DNA from: Bacillus sp. EAC
GTDB taxonomy: Bacteria; Bacillota; Bacilli; Bacillales; Bacillaceae_G
Assembly: GCF_002156875.1 (NCBI RefSeq)
Contig: NZ_NCSY01000005.1
Location: forward strand, 1-64,000
DNA length: 64,000 bases
Direction of reading: 5' to 3'
Shown here: positions 1-8,817 of the stretch, piece by piece
Layout: each line of letters opens with the position of its first letter
Numbering within the stretch: the stretch's first letter is position 1
Made by a program: the position numbers and the translations under genes
The notes under the pieces: model-generated
Told to the model about the DNA's origin: nothing
The model's database searches: none
The model's input: the letters and a program-made list of their open reading frames with translations, nothing else

Positions 1-452
1 AACGAAGGTTACAAACCAACCTTCTTCGGGCTTGGGCTTATGCTTGTCGGGCCTAAACAGTCGCCTCCGCTTTTCTTCCTGTCCAGCTCCGGCTCCTATT
101 CCCTCGAGGTCATTAGCCCAAGCCCAACGAAGGTTACAAACCAACCTTCTTCGGGCTTGGGCTTATGCTTGTCGGGCCTAAACAGTCGCCTCCGCTTTTC
201 TTCCTGTCCAGCTCCGGCTCCTAGTCCCTCGAGGTCATTAGCCCAAGCCCAACGAAGGTTACAAACCAACCTTCTTCGGGCTTGGGCTTATGCTTGTCGG
301 GCCTAAACAGTCGCCTCCGCTTTTCTTCCTGTCCAGCTCCGGCTCCTAGTCCCTCGAGGTCATAAGTCAAAGCCCAACGAAGGTTAAAAACCAACCTTCA
401 TCGGGCTTTGTCTTATGCTTGTCGGGCCTAAACAGTCGCCTCCGCTTTTCTT
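1..452. repeat. 125-bp tandem repeat array, about 3.6 copies
   Basis: Copies begin at 1, 126, 251 and 376, so the period is exactly 125 bp; the last copy is diverged and breaks off near 452, just after the stop of the neighbouring regulator gene. The array may extend left of the window. Each unit holds a long imperfect hairpin (about 21-bp arms, 7-nt loop) centred on GAAGGTT-N7-AACCTTC, followed by a GC-richer segment beginning CCTGTCCAGCTCCGGCTCC. That second segment resembles, from memory, an interspersed non-coding repeat common in Bacillus genomes. An 88-codon open frame inside it is a by-product of the repeat and shows no ribosome binding site. Confidence 0.9.
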
Positions 453-453
453 T

Positions 454-1308
454 TCACCTGCGAAGTTTGTTGGCTTCTTCGCTGGATTCGTGTAATTTGT
501 CGGAAATCTTGTTGCCTATTTGGTTAAAACTAATCACGTATAGTGCGTCTATTATGTTTAGTTGAGCCATTCTAGACGCGATACTTCCTATTCGACTATC
601 TTGTTCTATGTCAGGGGTACATAGTTTGATATCAGCTTCTTTAAATAAAGGCGACTTTCCTAATCTTGTAATTGCAATTAGAGTGGCACCTTTTTTCTTT
701 GCAAAACGAGCTAACTCTAAAACATCTTTTGTCTGACCTGAATTTGAAATCGCTACAAATACATCGCCTTCTTCTAAATGTCCTACTACATTGATCATCA
801 TGTGAAAATCTGGGGACATAATTGAATGATAGCCGATTTTTGTAAACTTATATGCTCCGTCAATTGCAGAAACAGCAGAACCGCCTACACCATAAAATAT
901 GATTTTATTTGCCTTTACTACTTCTTGTGTGGCTTTCTCTAGTTCTCTTTTGTCTAAAGTAGAAACCGTTGCTTCGATTGATGCCTTATTAACATAAGTC
1001 ACTTTATTAAATAAATCGTAAGGTGTATCTTTTTTCTCCATAACTGAAAAATCATTAATATTCATTTCAGCTACTGTTAAATCGCGAACTAGAGCGAGTT
1101 TAAAAGCTTTAAAGCTACCGATCCCTATCGTTTTACAGAATCTTACAACACTCGCTTCACTTGCACCTGTATTATGAGAAATGTCCTTAGTAGTTAAATT
1201 AGGAACGATTTCAGCATGTTCCATAATATAAATAGCAATCTTCTTTTCTGCTTGAGTAAATCTTTCCATATGATTTTCAATTTTGGATAAAATTGTTAAA
1301 TGTTTCAT
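454..1308 (-). CDS. RpiR/MurR-family transcriptional regulator
   Basis: A 284-residue protein with an N-terminal winged helix-turn-helix (about residues 1-77, including the EASVVRFCKTIG recognition region) and a C-terminal SIS phosphosugar-binding domain (about 125-255, with GVGGSA at 140-145). Such proteins sense sugar phosphates and repress or activate sugar catabolism genes in the cytoplasm. The start has a good GGAGAAGGTG binding site about 8 nt upstream. It stands alone between the repeat array and a secreted protease, so its target is not evident from context. It is a paralogue of the regulator at 12823-13683, with the shared SRMAQL-x-x-ID motif. Family assignment is secure; the ligand is unknown. 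Confidence 0.88.
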   Translation of the reverse strand: MKHLTILSKIENHMERFTQAEKKIAIYIMEHAEIVPNLTTKDISHNTGASEASVVRFCKTIGIGSFKAFKLALVRDLTVAEMNINDFSVMEKKDTPYDLFNKVTYVNKASIEATVSTLDKRELEKATQEVVKANKIIFYGVGGSAVSAIDGAYKFTKIGYHSIMSPDFHMMINVVGHLEEGDVFVAISNSGQTKDVLELARFAKKKGATLIAITRLGKSPLFKEADIKLCTPDIEQDSRIGSIASRMAQLNIIDALYVISFNQIGNKISDKLHESSEEANKLRR

Positions 1309-1464
1309 TTACTAAACACCTTCTCCGATTATCAATTATCTTCTATTATGGACCAAAATTTTCAAAAATCATATGGATATAATAAATTAAAACGTTTTTT
1401 TGAGAAGGTATCTTCTTTACTAACAATAAAACCTTTTTATAAACAACAATCCTTTAGAAAGGCT

Positions 1465-1500
1465 CATAAAAAAGTGCAGGAAACATCTCCCTGCACTTTT
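1465..1500 (-). terminator. Rho-independent terminator of the subtilase gene
   Basis: An 11-bp stem (1470-1480 with 1490-1500, AAAAGTGCAGG pairing with CCTGCACTTTT) is followed on the minus strand by a run of T. It lies just beyond the stop of the protease gene. Confidence 0.88.
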
Positions 1501-1513
1501 ACTTTTTAAATCT

Positions 1514-4500
1514 TTATTTTTGTAATACTGTAACAGTCTGCGCTTTTGTTGTTACTTTAAAACCATCCTTACTAGTCACATCAGCAGATACTGTATACGT
1601 ACCATTTGGAACATCTGCTTCTGGAGTCCATTTTAAGTGAATTTCAGTTTTATTTTCCGCATCTAAAGAATCAACTACATTACCATTAGCATCTTTAACA
1701 TAAACTTTCCAATTTACAGCGTTATTTGCAAATGCATTGATTCCTGCAGGAGTTTTTGCATTTACATTTTTATTTGGATATACACTGAAGGCGCTAACAA
1801 GCATTCCATCGTTAATATAAGAAGTGTCTCCCCAAACTGTATAACTGTGGTTTAGTGCATAATCTGCTCCTAATACTACTACGCTTTTTGGCTCTTCTTT
1901 TACAAGAGTAGATGTTGCACCTTGTGGTAATGGCTTATATTTTCCGTTATACCAGACAATCGCTCCATTAAAACCACTTCCAACATCATCCGCTTTGAAT
2001 GAGATTTCATATTGACCATCTTTAGGCGTGACTTTAATATCTGAAACAACTGGAGCAACTGAATCAATATGAAATGGCAATTTTACGATTTGTGGCTTCG
2101 CGCCACTATAATCAAGTGTTGTTTTGATTACATAGTTATAAACGCCATCCTTCACTAACTGTCCATTTTGATCCTTTAAATCCCAACCATATCCAGTATT
2201 CAAATAGTCTCTGTAAGACATAATGTTTTTACGGAATTTCCACGGCTTACCAGTATATTCACTAAAATCACCTAAGTATTGAAGTAATTCACCTTTATCA
2301 TTTTCAACGTACATTTCTGTTTTAGCTAAGTTACGAAGTACAGTAAATGATGGGTACACTACTTTCAATGGAGTATTAGGAGACATTACAATTCGATCCA
2401 TATTAAATCTTCCAGTTCTTGGATCATATCCTAATGGGTATACATTTTCTGCTCCAATTTCATCATTCCAAAGCGTCGTATAACCTAAGAATGCATCTTT
2501 TTCATACGCAGCTGGATCAATATTTTGAGGCTCATCCCATTCACCAAAATATCCCATGTAAGGAACTGTTAACGGTACTGCTGAATCACTATTTTTTCCG
2601 GATGGAACAAGACGTACATACCCTTCAACAAATGAACCATTCTTTAAGCTTGATGGAAGTTGAATCTGAACATCTAGATTCTTCTCTTGTCCAGGCTTGA
2701 TTTTTAATGTCTTTCCTTCCGTGTCTGTTACTGTTTCACCATTTACAGTTACTGTAGCACCTTGGATACGCTCACTTTTTAACGTTAAATATTCTTTTGA
2801 ATCTAGCTTTCCATCATAGTCTAAGTCAAATTCTTTTGTTTCTCTGCCATCTTTTAAAACATTTACATAAACTTGATATTCTAAATCTTTTACATTCACA
2901 TTTTGAAGAGCTTCTGCATTTAATTTGAAATGTATGTTATTCGTTTTAATTTCTTTTAACGCAACTGCTCCTGCTTGCTCAAGAGGAGTTTTCTCACTTG
3001 TCACAAGTACAGGCGTTTTAATAGCATTTTGAATTTGCATTAAACCAGATCCTTGAACACGTGGTGAGTATGGTATTTCATTATTTGTGCGAGGATCCTG
3101 TACTAGTTTAGAAGTATTCATTAAAGCAATTTTTGCTTTTAACGCCGCTTCTTCTGAATGTTTTAAGCCTTTTTCGTAAAGCGATTGTAATACTAAAGCT
3201 GAGCCACCTGAAACATGAGGAGTTGCCATCGATGTACCACTCATCACTTCATAGCCATTACCTGGTACCGTTGAGTAAATATTTCCTCCCGGCGCAGAGA
3301 TTTCTGGTTTAAAGTCTAATGTATGTGGAGCTCCGTAAGATGAGAAATATGACATCGTGTTCTTATCTGGATTGTCAATATATACCCCTTTAGACGGTTT
3401 CATTTTTACAATATAACCACTCGTTAACTTCGAAATTAATGCATCACCGATCGCTTTACTTGTCGTAGCTGCTTGCGGAAATAAAGAATAAGTACTCCAA
3501 TAAACTCTTGGGTAATCAATATCCTCATTTGCAGGAACAAGGATAACTGCTTTTGCTTTCTTCTTGCTTGCTTCAGATTGAATAAAGGAGTATGTAGCAT
3601 ACTTAACCTTTGGTTTTGCGACAACAATCTTGCCTGTTAAATCAGGAAGATTTTTAAAATCTGCTGTTTTACCTTCTCCAACATATACCATTTCATAAGA
3701 TTCAAGCGGTGATAACACTTTAGAAAGGTTGAAGTTATATTGTGTTTGATCTTTATATGGAAGCTGTAATCCATTTTCTTCTTGAAGTGTATTCATATGT
3801 ATGTTTGTATTCTCATATGAAGCAACAGATAACGCGAAAGGACTTACACCTGGTTCTCCAACTGTACCAATATCTGGATTTTCAGCATATGGTTTTGCAG
3901 AAGATTGTAACAAATTATTTTGTGTACTATAAGCAGAATTCCCCCCCGCCACAACTACAAGGGTACCTTGTTCAGTCGCTTCACGGATGGCTTTTTGAAT
4001 TGGATCATCTACTTCACTAACAAATCCTGAATCTGAACCTAAGCTCATATTAATGACATCTGCACCCATTGTTACAGCGTGCTCAATTCCAGCAATAATG
4101 TCATCTTCATATGCTCCTCCATTACCAGAATCAGAGAAAACTTTTTCTGCTAACAGCTGAACACCTGGTGCAATACCCTTTACTCCATCATTTGCTTCGT
4201 CACCATTCGCTCCTACTGTACCCGCAACGTGCATCCCATGTGAATTCCCTGCACTGTGTGGAATTACGTCTGTATCATGATCAGCCCAGTCATATCCGGT
4301 TGGAACCTTATCACTGTACCATACATCTCCTACACCTGTTTCTGCTAGTTTTCCTTTAATACTATCTTGTGTCCACTTCTCTTTCGCTTTTCCCTTATTC
4401 GTAATCGACATATCTTGATGTGTATAGTCAATTCCTGTATCGACAATTCCTACAAGTAATCCTTCTCCTTCGTATCCATAACTTTGCCAAACTTTTTGAG

Positions 4501-5041
4501 CTTGTACTAATTCTTTACTAGCACCCATAGAAGGTTGGAACATACGTGCAATATGTACATTAGTTACACCCGGAGTTTCCTGAATTTCTTTTACATTACG
4601 AAACTCAGTTTCTAAACTAAACCCATTGAATCCTTCATAAAAACGTTGATTTATTTTAGGAGTAGATCTTTCTTTTGAAATTTTTGAAATTACTTCATCC
4701 TGCTTTTCTTTATACTTTGTTTTTTTACTTTGGTCAGAATGATCTACTGCTTCTGGTTGTTCAACTTCAACAATTAATCGAATTTTATCATTCGGCTGAT
4801 ACGGCTTAACTTGTCCATTTTCATTTAAATTCTTATATCCAAACCTATCTACTTCTTCACCATCAGTTTGCTTACTTTCATCAATCAATATCTTTTGGCC
4901 TTGTTTTACAATTTCTTCTAAACTTGGAGCTGGCAGTTGTTCTTGTTGAGTTCCTTCTGCATAACCAGTTGTCGTTAACATCATTGCTGCTAAGGTTGCC
5001 GTTGCTAACACCTTATAAGGAAGACTTTTTCTTTTTTTCAT
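1514..5041 (-). CDS. Large secreted subtilisin-like serine protease (S8, Vpr/C5a-peptidase type)
   Basis: A 1175-residue extracellular protease. It has a Sec signal peptide (KKRK, a hydrophobic core, cleavage near GYA-EG), an I9-type propeptide (about 85-165), and a catalytic domain with Asp201 in VGIVDTGID, His268 in SHGMHVAGT and Ser604 in SGTSMATPH. A PA-type insert (about 425-555) lies between the His and Ser blocks. The C-terminal 500 residues hold Fn3-like domains as in C5a peptidases and lactocepins. No LPXTG anchor or S-layer domain is visible, so it is probably released. I place the start at the ATG at 5041; an in-frame TTG 15 nt upstream overlaps the GAGGAGAG binding site. The usual Thr of HGTH is Met. 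It is transcribed alone. Family certain; substrate unknown. Confidence 0.93.
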   Translation of the reverse strand: MKKRKSLPYKVLATATLAAMMLTTTGYAEGTQQEQLPAPSLEEIVKQGQKILIDESKQTDGEEVDRFGYKNLNENGQVKPYQPNDKIRLIVEVEQPEAVDHSDQSKKTKYKEKQDEVISKISKERSTPKINQRFYEGFNGFSLETEFRNVKEIQETPGVTNVHIARMFQPSMGASKELVQAQKVWQSYGYEGEGLLVGIVDTGIDYTHQDMSITNKGKAKEKWTQDSIKGKLAETGVGDVWYSDKVPTGYDWADHDTDVIPHSAGNSHGMHVAGTVGANGDEANDGVKGIAPGVQLLAEKVFSDSGNGGAYEDDIIAGIEHAVTMGADVINMSLGSDSGFVSEVDDPIQKAIREATEQGTLVVVAGGNSAYSTQNNLLQSSAKPYAENPDIGTVGEPGVSPFALSVASYENTNIHMNTLQEENGLQLPYKDQTQYNFNLSKVLSPLESYEMVYVGEGKTADFKNLPDLTGKIVVAKPKVKYATYSFIQSEASKKKAKAVILVPANEDIDYPRVYWSTYSLFPQAATTSKAIGDALISKLTSGYIVKMKPSKGVYIDNPDKNTMSYFSSYGAPHTLDFKPEISAPGGNIYSTVPGNGYEVMSGTSMATPHVSGGSALVLQSLYEKGLKHSEEAALKAKIALMNTSKLVQDPRTNNEIPYSPRVQGSGLMQIQNAIKTPVLVTSEKTPLEQAGAVALKEIKTNNIHFKLNAEALQNVNVKDLEYQVYVNVLKDGRETKEFDLDYDGKLDSKEYLTLKSERIQGATVTVNGETVTDTEGKTLKIKPGQEKNLDVQIQLPSSLKNGSFVEGYVRLVPSGKNSDSAVPLTVPYMGYFGEWDEPQNIDPAAYEKDAFLGYTTLWNDEIGAENVYPLGYDPRTGRFNMDRIVMSPNTPLKVVYPSFTVLRNLAKTEMYVENDKGELLQYLGDFSEYTGKPWKFRKNIMSYRDYLNTGYGWDLKDQNGQLVKDGVYNYVIKTTLDYSGAKPQIVKLPFHIDSVAPVVSDIKVTPKDGQYEISFKADDVGSGFNGAIVWYNGKYKPLPQGATSTLVKEEPKSVVVLGADYALNHSYTVWGDTSYINDGMLVSAFSVYPNKNVNAKTPAGINAFANNAVNWKVYVKDANGNVVDSLDAENKTEIHLKWTPEADVPNGTYTVSADVTSKDGFKVTTKAQTVTVLQK

Positions 5042-5625
5042 TTTTTCTCTCCTCAACCGTTTTTTTAATATAAAACTGCTAGAAATCTATTAAAATTGAA
5101 ATAGATTTAAAAGAAATTTCTATTACACTATGAATCTCCCGTAATCATTAATTTTTAATTACAGAGTTTAATACAATATTAATTTTAAATATCTTCTTTA
5201 ATTAAGCCTATTGGGACATTTGAAGGGACTTTTAGCTTATTCAATTTAATAGAAATCCTAAAAAAAGAATAAAAAAAGAGAAGGTTTTATCAGTAATAGT
5301 CGAGGATTATCGAAATGTATCTTATAAATCTGGTTAATGTTTATTAATTAAGACCATATTAAGCTAAATTAGAGATAATGTAGCGGAGATTAAATATAAC
5401 TTCCGTCTTTAAATAGTACATTAGGAGTATAGAATTTTTATATTTCATAAGCTTTACTACCCGTTTTCCAGACAAAAATAGTTTCTATTTTTATGTTTTC
5501 ATTATTATGTCGAAAAAATTCTGATTATTTCAGAATGATGGTTTGTTAAATAAGTAATTATTGGATAAAATAGTAAATATAGGTCATGGAAATGATTTAC
5601 AAACAAATATCTAGGAGTGACGCAA
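5042..5625. other. Intergenic region between divergent protease and VOC genes
   Basis: No gene is visible in these roughly 580 bases, which must hold the promoters of both divergent neighbours. It is extremely AT-rich. The clearest structure is a perfect 7-bp inverted repeat ATTCTGA-N5-TCAGAAT at 5518-5536, about 90 bp ahead of the VOC gene, a possible operator. I could not assign a convincing promoter to either gene. Confidence 0.5.
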
Positions 5626-6048
5626 ATGGCAATCGATATTTATCTTAATTTTAATGGTAATACACGTGAAGTAGTTGAGTTTTATGCAGAGGTTTTTGGA
5701 ACAGAAAAGCCGGAAATTATGACTTTTGGACAAACTCCACCGAACCCAGAATACCCACTTCCAGAGGAAGCGAAAGATTTAGTTATGCACACTCGCCTTA
5801 ATATTAGTGGAAGTAATATTATGTTTTCGGATATTTTCCCTGGATTCCCTTATATTGAAGGAAACAACTTTTATCTTTCATTTTTAAGCGAAGACATTGA
5901 TGAGCTTAAATCTGTATTTAATAAATTAAGTGATGGCGGAAAAGTAACTATGGAGCTTCAAGAAACATTTTGGAGTAAATGCTACGGCAGTCTAACAGAC
6001 AAATTCGGCACTCAATGGATGTTTAACCACGGCAATGGTGGAATGTAA
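5626..6048 (+). CDS. VOC-family (PhnB/YjdN-like glyoxalase fold) protein
   Basis: A 140-residue single-domain protein beginning MAIDIYLNFNG and containing the YAEVFG segment typical of PhnB/YjdN-like members of the vicinal oxygen chelate superfamily. These proteins often act in antibiotic resistance, glyoxalase-like or demethylase-like chemistry, but this subgroup has no settled function and usually forms homodimers. The start is the ATG at 5626, 8 nt after AGGAG; a GTG at 5617 lies inside that binding site. It is monocistronic, with its own terminator. Family good, function unknown. Confidence 0.82.
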   Translation: MAIDIYLNFNGNTREVVEFYAEVFGTEKPEIMTFGQTPPNPEYPLPEEAKDLVMHTRLNISGSNIMFSDIFPGFPYIEGNNFYLSFLSEDIDELKSVFNKLSDGGKVTMELQETFWSKCYGSLTDKFGTQWMFNHGNGGM

Positions 6049-6070
6049 TTAATTTTTAAAATATACATAA

Positions 6071-6118
6071 AAAGATAGAGAGTCCTTCTTTTAAAGAGAG
6101 ACTCTCTATCTTTTTTTT
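6071..6118 (+). terminator. Rho-independent terminator after the VOC gene
   Basis: The stem GATAGAGAGTC (6074-6084) pairs with GACTCTCTATC (6100-6110) and is followed by eight T residues. Confidence 0.9.
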
Positions 6119-6168
6119 CTGTTGGCTTTTTTCGAAACTTTGTTGTAATGTTCCTTTTGACTTTTGTA

Positions 6169-6204
6169 GATTTCCACTCTAACATGCTCGCTTTCCGTGA
6201 GGCG
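6169..6204 (+). repeat. Degenerate interspersed repeat, copy A
   Basis: This stretch, with the core GCTCGCTTTCCGTGAGGCG, matches 42551-42585 at roughly three quarters of positions by eye. Both resemble remnants of a GC-rich non-coding repeat I remember from many Bacillus intergenic regions (CTCGCTTTCCGCGGGCG core). The similarity may extend to about 6270. It lies in the 270-bp gap ahead of the MFS gene. Confidence 0.5.
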
Positions 6205-6440
6205 ATAGCTTTGCATCCTCGGTTCATTCGCACCTATGAAGTCGCACCCTCTACTCCAATCTTCCTCTTTATTTACTGTTTGATTTAACAACTCCTTATT
6301 AAAAACAATAATCTAAGAGAATGGCTTTTCATTTACTAACACAATTAAAAATAATAAATAATGGTTTAAAAGGTTTTATACAAGATGTTGCTTGTCATAT
6401 ATTCAACTATAAATATAATTTTCACAAGGATGTGTTTAGT

Positions 6441-7664
6441 TTGAATCCTATTAAAATATTCAATCGAGTTTCTAATCGTTGGACAGTTTTATTGGCATTT
6501 GCTGCGCTAGCGGGAATTAGTCAAATGCTCTGGCTTAATTTTGCTCCACTAATATCCTTTATAAAGTCTCATTACAATGTATCCGAATCAGATATTAATT
6601 GGTTATTAACGGTTTTTCCCTTTATCTACATTTTACTCTCAATTCACTCAGGAAAAGTAATCGATCGCCGAGGCTACCGCTATAGCATATTAATAGGTGG
6701 AATCTTTATGTCAGTCTTCGCTTGCCTCCGTATTTTTGATTCTAGCTTTTCAATTTTGTTGATTGGGCAAATAGGCATCGCTATTGGGCAGCCTTATATA
6801 CTAAATGCGATTTCGAGACTAGTTATTGATTGGTTTCCTAAAAATCAACAAGCCACTGCAACAGGTATTGGTACAGTGGGAATGTTTATTGGTATGGCAT
6901 TCGCTCTGGCTGCAACACCTTATTTGGTCGAGCATATTGGATTTCAAGAAACATTAGTAATCATGGCCCTTCTTACAGTTTTCTTTACACTTATTTTTTT
7001 CCTTATTGGCATTCCGAATGATACAAACGGTCAGAATATTGATTTGAGTGCTAGTTTTAGTAAACAATTAGGTTTATTAAAAAATAAACAATTCATTTTA
7101 CTAAATATTATTTCTTTTTTAGGATTAGGTGTTTTTAATGGATTAACCTCTTGGATCGAACAAATATTAAAACCATATGGTGTTTCTTCTGAACAAGCTG
7201 GGTATGTAGGTGGTTCATTAATTATTGGTGGAATCATTGGGTCAATTGTAATTCCTGTCCTATCCGACTTTTTTGGAAAGAGAAAACCGTTCATTTTATT
7301 TACAATCATTTGTCCACTACTACTTACTTATCCTCTTTGTACAAGTGGTCATTTCTCACATCTTCTCATATTTGGAAGTTTACTAGGATTTGTCTTCTTA
7401 CCTGCTTTTGCTTTACTATTATCAGTTACAGAGGAGTTAGTTGGTCAAAAGCAATCTGGTGCGGCCACTGGTCTTTTGCTAATGGCTGGAAATCTAGGTG
7501 CTGTAGTCGTCATTGCTTCAATGCAAATTGTGAAGGGAAATCACCCTACTTGGATTCATTCAGTTTATTTCGTTTTGATCCTTCTTTTAATTTGTTGCGT
7601 TCTCACTTTCTACTTAAAAGAAAAGCCCGTTTTAATTGATGAACATCCTATTCATGACAAATAA
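6441..7664 (+). CDS. MFS transporter (12-TM, unknown substrate)
   Basis: A major facilitator superfamily permease of about 407 residues with 12 predicted membrane helices, the motif-A loop GKVIDRRGYR between helices 2 and 3, and a second-half loop SDFFGKRKP. It would act in the cytoplasmic membrane as a proton-coupled porter; the substrate cannot be read from sequence. The frame stays open upstream to an ATG at 6321, but that start has a poor binding site and would add 40 uncharacteristic residues. The TTG at 6441 is about 10 nt after AAGGA and puts the first helix close to the N terminus, so I prefer it, with moderate confidence. It is followed by the convergent truA. Confidence 0.8.
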   Translation: MNPIKIFNRVSNRWTVLLAFAALAGISQMLWLNFAPLISFIKSHYNVSESDINWLLTVFPFIYILLSIHSGKVIDRRGYRYSILIGGIFMSVFACLRIFDSSFSILLIGQIGIAIGQPYILNAISRLVIDWFPKNQQATATGIGTVGMFIGMAFALAATPYLVEHIGFQETLVIMALLTVFFTLIFFLIGIPNDTNGQNIDLSASFSKQLGLLKNKQFILLNIISFLGLGVFNGLTSWIEQILKPYGVSSEQAGYVGGSLIIGGIIGSIVIPVLSDFFGKRKPFILFTIICPLLLTYPLCTSGHFSHLLIFGSLLGFVFLPAFALLLSVTEELVGQKQSGAATGLLLMAGNLGAVVVIASMQIVKGNHPTWIHSVYFVLILLLICCVLTFYLKEKPVLIDEHPIHDK

Positions 7665-7726
7665 AGAAGCATTAGAAAAATATCATCCAATGCTCCCATT
7701 CCATATCAATTCATCTTTTTAATAAA

Positions 7727-8464
7727 TTAAAAATCAATTTTTTCCAAATATAATCCAGCTGGATCAGCAAGACTACTCACTTGGCCCCGATCCTTTGATT
7801 CAATCATTTTTGAAATAGCCTTCGCATCTAATTTTCCCAATCCAACTTCTATTAATGTACCGACAATTTTCCTTACCATATTATAAAGGAAGCCATCACC
7901 GCTCACTCTAATTTGAATAAATCCTTCTTTTATTTCAAATTTGATTGAATAGATTTCGCGAACCATGCTTTTTTTCTTAGATTTAGCATTTGAGAATGCT
8001 GTAAAATCATGCTCACCTAAAAAATACTTAGCTGCTTGCTTCATTTTTTCTATATCCAATTTTTCTTCTACGTGCATACTATATCTTCGCATAAATGGGT
8101 TTGAATATTCTTCATTCCAAACCTTATACAAATACGTTTTAGCTTTGGAATTATATCGAGCATGAAATCGTTCAGATTCTATCGTAACTTCTTTAACGCT
8201 AATATCCTGTGGTAAATAGTGATTTAAATAATTCTTAATGTCTGTTTCAGGAAGGTTCTCCTTGATTTTGAAGTTAGCAATTTGTGAAAAAGCGTGAACC
8301 CCTGCATCTGTTCTGCTGCAGCCGATTATTTCTATTGGTCTACCTATCATCTCTGATAGTACATTTTCAATTTTACCTTGAATCGTATTTTCTCCACTGC
8401 CAAGTCTTTGCCAGCCTTTATATCGCCCGCCGTCATATTGAATGATTAATTTATAATTGTTCAT
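7727..8464 (-). CDS. truA: tRNA pseudouridine(38-40) synthase TruA
   Basis: A 245-residue cytoplasmic enzyme that converts U38, U39 and U40 in the tRNA anticodon arm to pseudouridine. The catalytic motif GCSRTDAGVHA is at about residues 48-58 with the Asp nucleophile, and the N-terminal IQYDGGRYKGWQ block is typical. Length matches the family. The ATG at 8464 follows AAAGGAG. In many Bacillaceae truA follows ribosomal protein genes; here it stands alone between an MFS gene and cdaR, which suggests an additional or relocated copy. Confidence 0.95.
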   Translation of the reverse strand: MNNYKLIIQYDGGRYKGWQRLGSGENTIQGKIENVLSEMIGRPIEIIGCSRTDAGVHAFSQIANFKIKENLPETDIKNYLNHYLPQDISVKEVTIESERFHARYNSKAKTYLYKVWNEEYSNPFMRRYSMHVEEKLDIEKMKQAAKYFLGEHDFTAFSNAKSKKKSMVREIYSIKFEIKEGFIQIRVSGDGFLYNMVRKIVGTLIEVGLGKLDAKAISKMIESKDRGQVSSLADPAGLYLEKIDF

Positions 8465-8755
8465 TTTATACTCCTTTAATTATCATTAATGTTATGTCAG
8501 TTAAATTTTGGCTGTTTTCATAAGTTTTACTGCTATTGGCAAGGTATTGTTTGATAACCATCTGCATAAAGAATATCAAAAAACAGCAATCTTTTAGAAA
8601 AAAGCCTAATCTTTTTTTAGCTATTATGTATTTTATCCTTTTTAACATTTAATCTACTTTAAATTCAACTAAACATTGGAAAAAATATGAAGAAAGCTCA
8701 CATTTCTCCTGTTCCTCCTCATACACTTTACCATTATTTTAATTTTTATCATATG

Positions 8756-8774
8756 TCCCTTATTAATAATGGGA
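8756..8774. promoter_or_regulatory. Palindrome upstream of cdaR
   Basis: A perfect 10-bp palindrome TTATTAATAA (8760-8769) is flanked by TCCC and GGGA, one base off symmetry. It lies about 45 bp ahead of the cdaR start and could be an operator. No experimental motif is known to me for this regulator. Confidence 0.35.
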
Positions 8775-8817
8775 TTTTTCTTTATACTAAAGGTATATAA
8801 AGTGATTGGAGAATAAC

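Noticed and set aside
40-306. 88-codon open frame inside the tandem repeat
   Set aside because: It repeats with the 125-bp unit, has no ribosome binding site and shows no protein-like composition.
1300-1509. 69-codon plus-strand frame between the RpiR and protease genes
   Set aside because: It overlaps the RpiR start region and the protease terminator and lacks a binding site.
6012-6291. Two overlapping minus-strand frames after the VOC gene
   Set aside because: They run through the VOC terminator and a decayed repeat and have no binding site.
6321-6440. Upstream ATG extension of the MFS protein
   Set aside because: The ATG at 6321 has only a weak site and adds 40 residues unlike an MFS N terminus; kept as an alternative only.
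8466-8648. 60-codon minus-strand frame upstream of truA
   Set aside because: No ribosome binding site, and it ends inside the truA leader; likely chance.
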